Shown here: positions 53,768 to 63,700 of the stretch, piece after piece | How positions within the stretch are numbered: position 1 is the first letter of the stretch | Layout of the letters: the number at the start of each line of letters is the position of its first letter | Source: Verrucomicrobiaceae bacterium | Lineage (GTDB): Bacteria; Verrucomicrobiota; Verrucomicrobiia; Verrucomicrobiales; Verrucomicrobiaceae | Reading direction: 5' to 3' | Assembly: GCA_024232965.1 (NCBI GenBank) | Contig: JACKQF010000004.1 | Span: forward strand, 620,001 to 684,000 | DNA length: 64,000 nucleotides | Notes under the pieces: generated by a model | The model's input: the letters and a program-made list of their open reading frames with translations, nothing else | Database searches by the model: none | Told to the model about the DNA's origin: nothing | Translations under genes and position numbers: made by a program

Positions 53768-54589
53768 ATGCCTCCCCCTCCCCGCCGAGATCGCCCCCCC
53801 AATCGCCGTCCCGCCCCGCCACCGCAGCAGAGGCGGGAGCGCAACGACACGTCCTGGGAAAACTCCGCGCAATGGTATGATCGCCTCATCGGAGAGCGCG
53901 GATCCGAGCTCTACCAAAGCGTCGTCCTCCCTGGAGCCCTCGGCCTTTTGAACCCGCAACGTGGTGAACAAGCGCTCGATATCGGCTGCGGCCAGGGTGT
54001 CTTTTCAAGGGCACTCGCAGCAAAGGGCTGCCAAGTCACCGGGATCGATGCAGCAGCCACACTGGTCAAAAAAGCCAAGGACTATCCATCCCGGACTCCC
54101 GTCAAATATCTGCATCGCGACGCCGCTGCCCTCGACGGCCTTGGCCAATTTGATGCCATCAGCGCCATCTTGTGCATCCAAAACATGCAGCATCTGCCCA
54201 AAGTTTGCACGGCTGCAGCGGAAGTACTTAAGCCCGGCGGGCGCATGCTCTGGGTCATGAATCATCCAGCGTTCCGCATCCCCCGCCAGACCAGTTGGGG
54301 CTTTGAAGAAGAGCGCAAAATCCAGTACCGCCGCATCGACGCCTACAGCAGCCCGATGACCATCCCTATCATCATGCACCCCGGGCAGAAGGAGAGCGAA
54401 AGCACCGTGTCCTTCCATCACAGCCTCACCGACCTCATGGCACCCGCCTTCAACGCCGGCCTCATGCTCGGTGGTCTCCAAGAATGGCACAGCCACAAGG
54501 CCAGCCAACCCGGCCCCCGGGCCAAGGCCGAAAACCGCGCCCGCAATGAGTTCCCACTCTTCCTAGCCCTGCTTTGGCGACGCCTCTGA
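53768..54589 (+). CDS. Class I SAM-dependent methyltransferase
   Basis: 273 residues from the ATG at 53768; the upstream extension overlaps the sulfatase gene. A Pro/Arg-rich N-terminus (PPPPRRDRPPNRRPAPPPQQRRERND) is followed by a Methyltransf_11 fold: motif I LDIGCGQGVFSRALA, acidic motif VTGIDAA, post-motif FDAISAILCIQNM and LKPGGRMLWVM. Substrate unknown. The basic Pro-rich start resembles the ends of nucleic-acid-binding proteins but may be disordered only. Convergent with the sialidase gene, 17 bases apart. Confidence 0.88.
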   Translation: MPPPPRRDRPPNRRPAPPPQQRRERNDTSWENSAQWYDRLIGERGSELYQSVVLPGALGLLNPQRGEQALDIGCGQGVFSRALAAKGCQVTGIDAAATLVKKAKDYPSRTPVKYLHRDAAALDGLGQFDAISAILCIQNMQHLPKVCTAAAEVLKPGGRMLWVMNHPAFRIPRQTSWGFEEERKIQYRRIDAYSSPMTIPIIMHPGQKESESTVSFHHSLTDLMAPAFNAGLMLGGLQEWHSHKASQPGPRAKAENRARNEFPLFLALLWRRL

Positions 54590-54606
54590 GTCCTCCGCCG
54601 CAGACC

Positions 54607-55908
54607 TCAATACACAAGCTCACGAAAATTCGCCACTCGATGGAAGGTGATCAAATTGCCATTGTGTGCGGAATGCGCCCTTTCGTCCCCGCTGCGACTC
54701 ACAATGCAGAGGTCATCGCCATCGATACACATGCTGGCGTAATGACGGCTCTGCTTGGGAGTCTCGCCCTTAGCCACTAGTCCAGCGAAACACCAGTCGA
54801 TCATGTTTTTGGAAAAGTGCAGCACCAGGCGCTGCCGCTCATTGTCGGGCGTTGCCCAGCGCTCCTTCGGCATCGCATCCGGGCGGATCATCGAGTCGGT
54901 GGACTGCGAACTCAGCAACCAGTAGAGTTTGGTGGCTTCATCAAACTCAACATGAAAGCGCATCTGTCCACCCGGACATGGCGCATACAGCATAGGCGTC
55001 CCAGCTGGCGTCTTCACGAGTGAAGTGGTCATCGTGCCATCCTCATTCTCATGCACCTGGGCAATCGCGGCGTAGTTCGTCATGCCTGTGTTCGCACGCA
55101 TCCACAGATGAAAAGTCCGGGCCTCAGGATCACACCACACATGATTCGGATCCGTGAACTGCACCACGTTCGTCTCCAGCCATCCCGCCGGCGAGAGGCC
55201 ACGCCCCTTCGGCGGGACGAGGTAGGTTACCTTCTTCGGGTCCATTGGATGAAACGGGAACCCAAACGCATTCGGCATGCGCGTCTCCGGTTGATCTTCA
55301 AACACCAACTCACTGGCAAAGGTCCAATTTGCACGATCGGTCAGATCGCTGTCTGCCTTGGCCCGCATCAGCACCGGCGCCAGATCCGCCACCTGCCAGC
55401 CCTGCACCCCCCGCTTGGGCGTATGCTTTTCCATGACCAAATAAACGTTCCCCTTCGCGTGCAGCACATTGCAGGCGGACTGATGCCAGATCCCTTTGTC
55501 ATTGAGGAACGACCGATCACTCCACGTCACCCCCTCATCATCAGAGCGAATGATCCCCACCTGCCGATCGCGCCCCAAAATGTAGAGCGACTTCCCCGCC
55601 ACAAACGGCCTCGCAAAGCTCAAATCAAAACTCGCTCGATGCACCCATGTTTTTCCGCCATCATCACTGGTCAGGATGCGCGATTCATGAAAAGCCTTCC
55701 CCTCAGGCGGCACCGGTTTCCCTGCTGAAGAGATCTCATGCGTCACCACCAACCGCCCCGAAGTCAACCGACAAATCCCCGGCGTATACCCAAACAGCCG
55801 CCCAGCATCCGGGGAGGTCCAAATCGCGACATGTTCCTGTGCTAGCGGGCGCACCTGCGCCGATAGAACAGTCTCAAACAGGACCAATGCGAGAAAGAGA
55901 AATCTCAT
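54607..55908 (-). CDS. Secreted sialidase-like BNR-repeat protein
   Basis: 433 residues with a signal peptide (RFLFLALVLFETVLSA). Two clear Asp boxes (SDDGGKTW and SDDEGVTW), a region with WHQSACNVLHAKGNVYLVMEKH and a propeller-like layout indicate the exo-alpha-sialidase/BNR superfamily. It lacks an obvious FRIP arginine near the N-terminus, so strict sialidase activity is unproven; a related glycan-binding propeller is possible. Last gene of a four-gene operon; its ATG lies 8 bases after the preceding sulfatase stop. Confidence 0.8.
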   Translation of the reverse strand: MRFLFLALVLFETVLSAQVRPLAQEHVAIWTSPDAGRLFGYTPGICRLTSGRLVVTHEISSAGKPVPPEGKAFHESRILTSDDGGKTWVHRASFDLSFARPFVAGKSLYILGRDRQVGIIRSDDEGVTWSDRSFLNDKGIWHQSACNVLHAKGNVYLVMEKHTPKRGVQGWQVADLAPVLMRAKADSDLTDRANWTFASELVFEDQPETRMPNAFGFPFHPMDPKKVTYLVPPKGRGLSPAGWLETNVVQFTDPNHVWCDPEARTFHLWMRANTGMTNYAAIAQVHENEDGTMTTSLVKTPAGTPMLYAPCPGGQMRFHVEFDEATKLYWLLSSQSTDSMIRPDAMPKERWATPDNERQRLVLHFSKNMIDWCFAGLVAKGETPKQSRHYASMCIDGDDLCIVSRSGDERAHSAHNGNLITFHRVANFRELVY

Positions 55909-55916
55909 GTTCAGAA

Positions 55917-57326
55917 CTAGGGTTGGGCGAATCGAGCATTACTGTTTCGTAACTCTTCCGCGAGTCGATCGCGCAGGCTCCGCGCGATCTCCGGCTGCTG
56001 TGCTGCGAGATCCGTAGCCTCCCCGGGATCCACTTCCAGATCGTAAAGTTCATCACGATCATCTTCGTAAAAGTGCAGCAGTTTGTGATGCCCAACGCGG
56101 ATGGCGGAATGGGGACGGGTTTGGCTGGTGACGTAGTCGTTGACGCCAATCTTTGCGGGAGCACGATCGAAACCTTTCTCGGGATGGTAATACGGTAAGT
56201 GCCAGATCATGGCGCGCTCAGGCATGATGTGGGACGCATCCTTGAGCAAGGGTGCAATGCTAACGCCATCGACCTTGCCGATCTTCGCACCGGCGATCTC
56301 GGCAAAGGTGGGCAACAAATCGCAACCGTGCACAGGTTGATCACACTTGGTATTGTCAGCCACATGCTCCGGCCAACGCACGATGAATGGCACCCGAATG
56401 CCGCCCTCGTAGAGGTTCCATTTGCTGCCACGCAAAGGCGAATTGCCGGTGTAGTTCGGGTGCCCGCCGTTGTCAGAGGTGAAGACGATCATCGTATTCT
56501 TCGCCAAGCCCGTGGCCTCCAGCACCTCAAGGGCGCGACCGATCTCATGATCCAAGGTGCTCACCATTGCCGCATAGGCGACGCGTTCATCGGAGACCTC
56601 AGCAGGCAGCTTTGAGCGGTATTTTTCAAACAACCAACGGCAACGCGTGTGAACCGGATCATGCACGTAGTAGTGCGACCACTGCACAAAAAACGGCTTC
56701 TCATGCGGACGTTGCAAAAAGGCGATCACCTTGTCGGTCAGCGAGTCCGGCGGGAACTCGCCCTCGCGCAGATCGAGATCGCTGCGGTCGCCACCTTTGA
56801 AATACGCATAGGGATGACCGCCAAAATCGGCATCCCCTTCAGCGAAGCCCTGCTGCATCGGCCCATGCGTCGGCGACCAACCCAGGTAGCCCCGATAGTG
56901 CAGGTTCACGTGCCATTTGCCAAAGTAAGCGGGATGATAACCAACGTCTGCCAGCACCTCTGCCGTGGTGATTTCCTCAAGTGGCAGATTCGTGGGATAA
57001 GGCGGTGCCTGTAGTGGTTGCCCCAGTTTTTGCGAACCCGGTTTGTCCTTGGTCACAAACTCAAAGTGCAATCGCGCCGGAGTCTTGCCGGTGAGAAACG
57101 CAACGCGTGATGCCGAACAAATCGGTGCAGGAGCATACGCTTGAGTGAAGCGCATGCCTTGTTTGGCGAGCGAATCAAGATGAGGCGTCTCGTGATAGGC
57201 GTGGCCATAGCAGCCGGTATCGCTCCACCCCAGGTCATCCGCCAAGATGAACAGAATGTTCGGTGGATTCGCGGCGAAGCACGAAGTGACCGAAAGGAGA
57301 AGGCAAACAAGCAGGCGTATCATCAT
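55917..57326 (-). CDS. Secreted sulfatase with CSASR maturation site
   Basis: 469 residues with signal peptide (RLLVCLLLSVTSCFA). The formylglycine site is CSASRVAFLTG (Cys70), which has Ala where the common motif has Pro; the CxAxR form is accepted by some maturation systems. Metal-binding DDLGWSDTGCYGH, signature VGYHPAYFGKWH and the active-site region TSDNGGHPNYTGN are intact. The ATG overlaps the stop of the preceding sulfatase by four bases. Confidence 0.93.
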   Translation of the reverse strand: MMIRLLVCLLLSVTSCFAANPPNILFILADDLGWSDTGCYGHAYHETPHLDSLAKQGMRFTQAYAPAPICSASRVAFLTGKTPARLHFEFVTKDKPGSQKLGQPLQAPPYPTNLPLEEITTAEVLADVGYHPAYFGKWHVNLHYRGYLGWSPTHGPMQQGFAEGDADFGGHPYAYFKGGDRSDLDLREGEFPPDSLTDKVIAFLQRPHEKPFFVQWSHYYVHDPVHTRCRWLFEKYRSKLPAEVSDERVAYAAMVSTLDHEIGRALEVLEATGLAKNTMIVFTSDNGGHPNYTGNSPLRGSKWNLYEGGIRVPFIVRWPEHVADNTKCDQPVHGCDLLPTFAEIAGAKIGKVDGVSIAPLLKDASHIMPERAMIWHLPYYHPEKGFDRAPAKIGVNDYVTSQTRPHSAIRVGHHKLLHFYEDDRDELYDLEVDPGEATDLAAQQPEIARSLRDRLAEELRNSNARFAQP

Positions 57327-58657
57327 GGAGTCCGGTTCCTATCCCGCTCCACCTCACGACTCCACGCGTCGAGCGCCTCTCGCATCACTTGAACACGCTC
57401 GGGCTGCGTTTTGGCAAGGTCATTGGTTTCACTGGGATCAGTCTCAACATCAAAGAGCTGCAAGGGCGCATCGGAGTCGCCCTTGATTTTGTCTTTGGTC
57501 ACAAAAGGCTTCACCAACTTCCACGGTCCATCACGCATCGCGGCGTTGTGGCTGTAGTTCGGCTCATGCCGATTCCACTGCCAGAAGCGCGGCGGTGAAT
57601 CAAAGGTGCCACCCGTTTTGAGCAGGGCCGCACAACTGCGCCCATCGAGCGGCAAGGATGGCGTATGTTTCAGCCCACAAACCTCCATCAACGTCGGCAA
57701 CACATCGGTGAAGTGAACCACCTCATTCCGCCTCCCAGACTGGATCGTTCCTGGCCAGTGCATGATGAAAGGCACATGAATGCCGCCTTCATACGTGGTG
57801 TATTTGCTGCCGCGCAGATCGCGATTGTATCGCTTCGGCACCAGCATGTCAGGGCCATTGTCGCTGGCAAAAATCACCAGGGTTCGCTCACGCAGCCCGA
57901 GTTCATGGATCGTCGCCATCAGTTCCCCAAGCCCGCGATCCATGATGTCGATCATCGCATAAACCGTGGCCACCTCCCTCTCAAAGCCCGCCTTCAGATA
58001 CGGCGCTATCGCCTCCTCCGGTGCTTCCAAGGGACGATGCGGTGCGTAGTGCGCGAGATGCAGAAAAAACGGCTCCTCGGCATGGCGTCGCACAAAGGCA
58101 ATCGCACGCTCGTTCAACTCGTCAGTGAGATAGCGCTCCTGCGGCTTCGGCTTTTCCTCCATCTCATCATCCGTGTGCAGAATGTAACGCTGGTAGCCAC
58201 CATTGTCTGAGCCGTGAAACACCGCCACCTCCTGGAACCCACGCGCCTTCGGCCCATAACCTTGGCCCAACCCCGTGTGCCACTTACCCACCAACCCGGT
58301 CGCATAGCCATTCGCAGCAAACACATCCGCCATGGTGACCTCATCCTGCTTCAGCCGTGTCAGGCTCGGCTCCGTGCTCAAATTGAGCGACACCACACCG
58401 GTGCGATGCGGATAGCGTCCCGTGAGCAGTGCGGCTCGCGAAGGAGAACACACCGGAGAACCCGAGTAGGCTCGATCAAACCACAATCCCTCCGCGATCA
58501 AACGATCCAACGTCGGAGTCCGGGTGATGCCCTGATTGAAAGCCGCAATGTCACCGATGGCCATGTCATCCGCCAGGATCACGATCACATTCGGCGGTGC
58601 GGCACAGGCGGCGGCACCGGACAGCAGCATGAACGCAAGCAACGGGATCAACTTCAT
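57323..58657 (-). CDS. Secreted sulfatase
   Basis: 444 residues from the ATG at 58657 (MKLIPLLAFMLLSGAAACA signal); a longer frame overlaps the preceding gene. Canonical CSPSRAALLTGRYPHRTG with Cys70, signature GYATGLVGKWHTG and ASDNGPDM for the metal/His centre. The ATG overlaps the SUMF1-sialidase stop by four bases. Two sulfatases next to each other suggest two differently placed sulfate groups on one substrate. Confidence 0.94.
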   Translation of the reverse strand: MKLIPLLAFMLLSGAAACAAPPNVIVILADDMAIGDIAAFNQGITRTPTLDRLIAEGLWFDRAYSGSPVCSPSRAALLTGRYPHRTGVVSLNLSTEPSLTRLKQDEVTMADVFAANGYATGLVGKWHTGLGQGYGPKARGFQEVAVFHGSDNGGYQRYILHTDDEMEEKPKPQERYLTDELNERAIAFVRRHAEEPFFLHLAHYAPHRPLEAPEEAIAPYLKAGFEREVATVYAMIDIMDRGLGELMATIHELGLRERTLVIFASDNGPDMLVPKRYNRDLRGSKYTTYEGGIHVPFIMHWPGTIQSGRRNEVVHFTDVLPTLMEVCGLKHTPSLPLDGRSCAALLKTGGTFDSPPRFWQWNRHEPNYSHNAAMRDGPWKLVKPFVTKDKIKGDSDAPLQLFDVETDPSETNDLAKTQPERVQVMREALDAWSREVERDRNRTP

Positions 58658-60675
58658 GGCACTTCGGGCAGATCCTTCAACCACGCGAGATTGAAGACGT
58701 AGTGATTCTTGCTGGTGATGAGTTGGATGTGGCCATCGCGGGTCTGAGTCGCAGCCAGGTAACCATTGTGTTCGGCAGAAGTGGGGCCGAGCTTGAACTG
58801 ATTGCGGTCGATGCCATTGACCGTGCGTTCCTTTTCACCCGGGGTGATCAAGCGCTTGTTCGGCCAAGTCTTGCCATCATCCATCGAGATCGCAGCAAAC
58901 AGTCCAGCGCCCGTGAAGGTGCCGCTTTTGCTTTTGAAAGTCATGCCCTTTGGGTTCTTGGCATTCGCGGACAAATCGGTGAAGGAGCAGAAGAGCAGCG
59001 GCCCTTCTCTCAGTCGCATCAAGACCTGGCGCTGCACGCTGCTGATGGCCGGGAACTCGGTGGCTTGATGGGTCCAGTGGATGCCGCCATCGCTGGAGAA
59101 GCTGGCGGGTGTCTTGAAATCAAACTTCACCTGTTCCTCAGGCGTGTTGAGCCTGCCAAAGGTCATGAGCCGCCCATCAAGCAACTCCACAATCGGCGCA
59201 TGAATGCCCGCGTGCCGTAGCAGACTGCCATTGCGATGCGCCTGCGCCTTGTCTTCGATGGCTGTGAAGGTCCAGGTTTGGCCCGCATCATGGCTCACAC
59301 TCAGGCTCGTTGCCGTTGTGTCGCACGTGATCAGCATTCGGCCATCGCGAGTGCGCATCGGCGCATTGCCCCACTCGCACACGGGTTGCACGGCCTGCGC
59401 CTTGCTCCAGGTCACGCCATTGTCCTTGCTGGTGCGGACAATGTTTTCATTCAGACCTCGGGCAAAGTGATACAGCGTGTCCTTGCCGTCCCACCACAAC
59501 TTCGGCGCGTGATCATTCACATCCGGCGCATCCCAGAACAACGAAGCCGACTCCCACTCTTGCGAACCGCGGCGCAGCCGACTGGCCAAGTTGTTGAGTT
59601 CAGTGCCCGCCTCATCCACGCAGGAATACCAGACCGCCAGCAGATCCCCGTTGGGACACTCGGCGATGGCAGGACTGTGGTTGTGCGCCGAATACGCTGG
59701 ACCGAAGGAGTTCGGCGGAATCTTCACAAACGGACGTGGCCCATCAAACAACGCCGCCTCATCCGGCCCAGGCATTTCATCTTTCAGCACACCCTGCACC
59801 ACATCGCGAGCCGATAGAGCCGCAGGTGGCATCGGCATCGGCTTGGTCTTTGGCCACTCTCCCTGCACCACGCGGAAGCCCGTGCGTGAACTGCGTGTCT
59901 GCGGCAACCAACCACCGCGATTGGCAGAGCGCAAAAGCCGAGTCTGCACCGAGTGACTCCCACCGCGAATCACCCGAAAATCGCCATCCACGCGCCCCAT
60001 CGGATCGCTCTGCTCTGCGGCCTCATACGGCCCATACCAGTCCGCGCACCATTCGCCGACGTTGCCATGCATATCAAAGAGTCCCCAAGCATTCGCAAGC
60101 GTCTGAGCGACCCTCACCGAGAGCTTCACGGTCTTGGGCTTGTATTCGGGTGGCAGTTCCTTGCCCGGAAAAAAACGATCACGCAGCCCAGTGTCGCTTG
60201 GCCACGAGTGGAATCCTGCCGGCAAAGAATCGCCCGTATGAAACAGCGTCGTGGTGCCCGCACGACAAGCATATTCCCACTCTGCCTCCGTCGGCAGCCG
60301 ATACGTTTTGCCTTCTTTCTTCGACAACCACTCACAAAACGCCACCGCCTCATTCCAGCTCACCGCCGTGACCGCCTCATCGTCGTTTCCACCACGATGC
60401 TTCGGATCAAAGAGCCGATACTGCCCCACCGTCACCTCTGTCGCACTCATCAGAAAGCCCTGCGTGATCTTCACCCGATGCGCAGGTCGCTCATCCCAGT
60501 CCGCATCATCAAACTTCTCCGCATGCTTCTTCACACCATAATCCGCCGCCGGCCCCTCCTGCCCCATGGTAAAACTGCCCGGAGCAATCGACACCAGCTT
60601 CATGCCAATGGAATTGGTGGCGCTGTCTGCAAAAAGCGGCGAACTGAGAGCGAAGAGAATCACGAAAAGGCGCAT
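58654..60675 (-). CDS. SUMF1 (FGE-like) domain fused to a sialidase-like propeller
   Basis: 673 residues with a signal peptide (LFVILFALSSPLFA). Residues about 18-275 form a SUMF1/FGE-sulfatase domain (IAPGSFTMG, EVTVGQYRLF, YRLPTEAEWEYACRAGTTT, GNVGEWCADWYGP, TGFRVV). Residues about 290-673 form a BNR sialidase-like propeller with four Asp boxes (SKDNGVTW, SHDAGQTW, SSDGGIHW, SMDDGKTW). The paired catalytic Cys residues of true FGE, expected after RVIRGGS, are absent (RVIRGGSHSVQTRLLRSA), so it should not mature sulfatases; the domain may bind a glycan instead. First gene of the sulfatase operon; transcribed away from the giant solenoid gene with 107 bases between. Confidence 0.85.
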   Translation of the reverse strand: MRLFVILFALSSPLFADSATNSIGMKLVSIAPGSFTMGQEGPAADYGVKKHAEKFDDADWDERPAHRVKITQGFLMSATEVTVGQYRLFDPKHRGGNDDEAVTAVSWNEAVAFCEWLSKKEGKTYRLPTEAEWEYACRAGTTTLFHTGDSLPAGFHSWPSDTGLRDRFFPGKELPPEYKPKTVKLSVRVAQTLANAWGLFDMHGNVGEWCADWYGPYEAAEQSDPMGRVDGDFRVIRGGSHSVQTRLLRSANRGGWLPQTRSSRTGFRVVQGEWPKTKPMPMPPAALSARDVVQGVLKDEMPGPDEAALFDGPRPFVKIPPNSFGPAYSAHNHSPAIAECPNGDLLAVWYSCVDEAGTELNNLASRLRRGSQEWESASLFWDAPDVNDHAPKLWWDGKDTLYHFARGLNENIVRTSKDNGVTWSKAQAVQPVCEWGNAPMRTRDGRMLITCDTTATSLSVSHDAGQTWTFTAIEDKAQAHRNGSLLRHAGIHAPIVELLDGRLMTFGRLNTPEEQVKFDFKTPASFSSDGGIHWTHQATEFPAISSVQRQVLMRLREGPLLFCSFTDLSANAKNPKGMTFKSKSGTFTGAGLFAAISMDDGKTWPNKRLITPGEKERTVNGIDRNQFKLGPTSAEHNGYLAATQTRDGHIQLITSKNHYVFNLAWLKDLPEVP

Positions 60676-60782
60676 GGGTGTCCCAGTGAACGCCCCAATA
60701 AACCGTAGCCTGTCGATTTTCTCCGCCCCCAGAGCTGAAAATGACTGCTTCAGACGAATGAATCGGTGTAAGATTCACCTCA

Positions 60783-63700
60783 TGCATTCTCGGTTCATTC
60801 TGCTTCTCGCACTCGTGTTTACTGCTGCATCCGTTAGCGCTCATCCCGCTCTGATTGGCGAGTATCCAGAGCGTTTCCCAGGGAAGAACCTGCAGCAATT
60901 GCGCGACGACTGGGAGCCTTTGCCTGAGGACTACCCGTCCGAGATTGCCTTGCTCAATGAGGCGGGCTCGCTGGTAGCTGACTGGGCGAGCCTAACAGCC
61001 AGTGATCGGCGTGCCCGAATCACGGACCTCGCGGCAAAGAATCGCCGGGGTGACTACCGCAAACGAATCGCCAATCTGGCACTCGACATGGCAGACCTTG
61101 GTGATGCCAATCCAACGGAAGCAGCCGCTTATCTTGAGTGGCGCTTCAGCCATCTGGTGGAAGATGACGGCTACTTCGACTCCCTCAAGCCCGGCGCGTG
61201 GGACGAAAAACCCGCCGAGCGCGACGAGCGAAGTCGGCAATGGATCGCAGAGCGTGAAAAGGAGGCCATGGAGTTACTGAGTTACGCAGATAAGGCCGAC
61301 ATTGCCTTGCGCCCCCATTGGTGGATCCAGGTTGGAGCCCTGGAATTCCGGCACCGCCGCTATCGAGAGGCTGAAGTCCAGTTTCGCCGGGTCATCGACT
61401 CCTTTCCGAGTCACCCTCGGGCCGAAGTGGCTCGACTCATGTTGGCAAGACTGCGATTCGATGAGTGGCGCCAGGAAAAAAGATCCTACCGCGATGATGG
61501 GCCTAAAGTCGTGAAGTTACAAAATGCATGGTGGGAGGCCTGCCAGGCTTATCGAGATGCTCATCCGCAAGGGCGATTCCTCCTCGACCTAGACGGGTGG
61601 GAAGCGGGCTACCAATTGTTGAATGGGAACAAGGCTGGGGCCTTCAGATTATTTCTGGCCCAGTGCCGGGACCCCGATCATCCCGAAGTGCGCAGGCGGG
61701 CCTTTCAGCAGATCGAATGGATGCTTCATGATCTTGAGGAGGTCGATGAGCTGCCGTGGGAAAGCATCGTGAGAGAGCCACTGGTCGCGCTACGACTTGG
61801 ATATCACCTGCTTGACTCTCGCAGCCAGACCGACATCGGAGCCATCATGCGCCGTCGCGATGGCGCAGATCATCGAGTGCTGGAATCACTGGTCCCCGAC
61901 CTGCAATCGGTGAGGGCACGAGCATCAAGAGCCTGGTCCTCTCTCGACCTAGAGCTGGAGAGGAAGGCAGTGCTTTATCGGGGAAGCTTCACGCCGATTC
62001 GGCAGGTATTGCACCTGTGGTCATTGATCGCGCGAGGTCACGCGAAGGTAGCGATGGGCATGGAGGAAAACCCGGTCACTGGTGCCGGAGCAGATGACAT
62101 GGCACTGGCTCGACTTTTCGTGCGAATCAAAGCCGGACCGCCAGCCGAGGTCGTGAGGCGGATCGAGGACTTTCAAAAAGACCATGCCCTTTCGCCGTTG
62201 AATCGCGGTCTCACACTGCGACTCGTCGATGCCTGGGTAGAGCTGGGCAGATTTGAGCAGGCGCTTAGTTTGTTGTGGGACATGATGGAAGGCCATGACA
62301 TGGCCACCGTTCACGAACCTCGAGAGAGCAATCCAGCCCTTCACCTGCCGGGCGAGGTCACCCAGCGGGTGACAGCTATCTTCACCTTCGCCCCCTTGGA
62401 CCACTTGGCTAGAGCGGCAGCATCGGCCGCTGATCGCCCCTATTTGCGCGCTGCACTGTGCGGCGCTTTGCGGGTTCGTTATCTCAGCCAAGGCGACTAT
62501 GACGCGTCGCTAAAATTTGCAACGAACGAGGACTTCCAGCACTGGCAAGAGCCAACTTGGCAAATGAACGAACACAGCTATGCAGATTACTGGCGGGATG
62601 TGGTTAACCAACTGCAACGATTGAGCAGCGAAGCCAAAGATGCGGGAGGATGGAATGCTTTGGGCGAGGCTTGGCGCCGACACTCACGCTTACTTGAAGG
62701 CGGACATGTCTATCTGCCAGCTCCTTACGCTGTAGCAAGCCTTAGCGCTCCATCCCACGAGCTGCGTTCGCTCGCTGGCTATCTGCATCTTCCGGATGGT
62801 GCTGCGGCATCCATGCTTGATTCACGGCAATCTCTCACCAAGGCCATTGAGTGCTTCGAGAAGGGGGACAATCTCGTCTCCCTGCACGATGCGTTACGGG
62901 CGCGGGCAGAGGTTTCTCCTTATTGGATGGATCGTGCAGTTGAAACGGGAGAGGGTAAACAGTCCCAGGCGCTCGTAGCGAAGATCCAGCGAGAAGAAAT
63001 CGTTCCGTGGACTTTCCGCCCAGCGGACACTTGGGGGGAGTGGCAGCCAGGTCGCACTGCGCTTTGGCGTGTGGAGACTGAAATTGCATCCACCCTCGGC
63101 AGTCACCGGGAAGAGAATTGGGAGCAACTGTCGGCCCTGAAAAAACTGCACGAACAAGTCCTCGCACTTTGCACGGGGGACATGGCACTCTCCCAACTGG
63201 GCGCGGAACTTCGGTCCATCCGTGATACCATCAAACGCGAGGCACCCACGCTCAAATCGGTTTCATTGTTGAATCATATCGACGATCTAAGCTTGCTTGC
63301 GGCGAAGACGGGCATCGATCGCGGAGCTTTTACTCGCTACGCAGAACTACGTTTTCAGGGCAAAATAATGCCGACTGATGACCCCATCCTTTTACCATTG
63401 GAGGATTTTGTCGTCTTCTGGAATGCAGCGATCGCACCCAGTGAGACCCCGTCCGAATCCATGCCCTGGCGCCAGCATAAAGCGACTGTTCAGGTGGAGC
63501 GCATGAAGGCCTTCTTGGACCAGTATCCGCAAAGTGTGAAACGCGAGGCGGCACTGGCCCGGATCGCTATCAATACGCTCCGCATGTCCCGCTGTCACTG
63601 CAGCCTGAAATCCAATGAGAAGGCAGACGTGACCTTTGTGGTTGAACGTGGAGCTCCGTTCGATCTCAACAAGGTTTTGAAACCCATTGATCAATACGAG

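Noticed and set aside
58654..60675. Calling the SUMF1 domain a formylglycine-generating enzyme
   Set aside because: The catalytic Cys pair is missing and the protein is fused to a sialidase propeller and exported.
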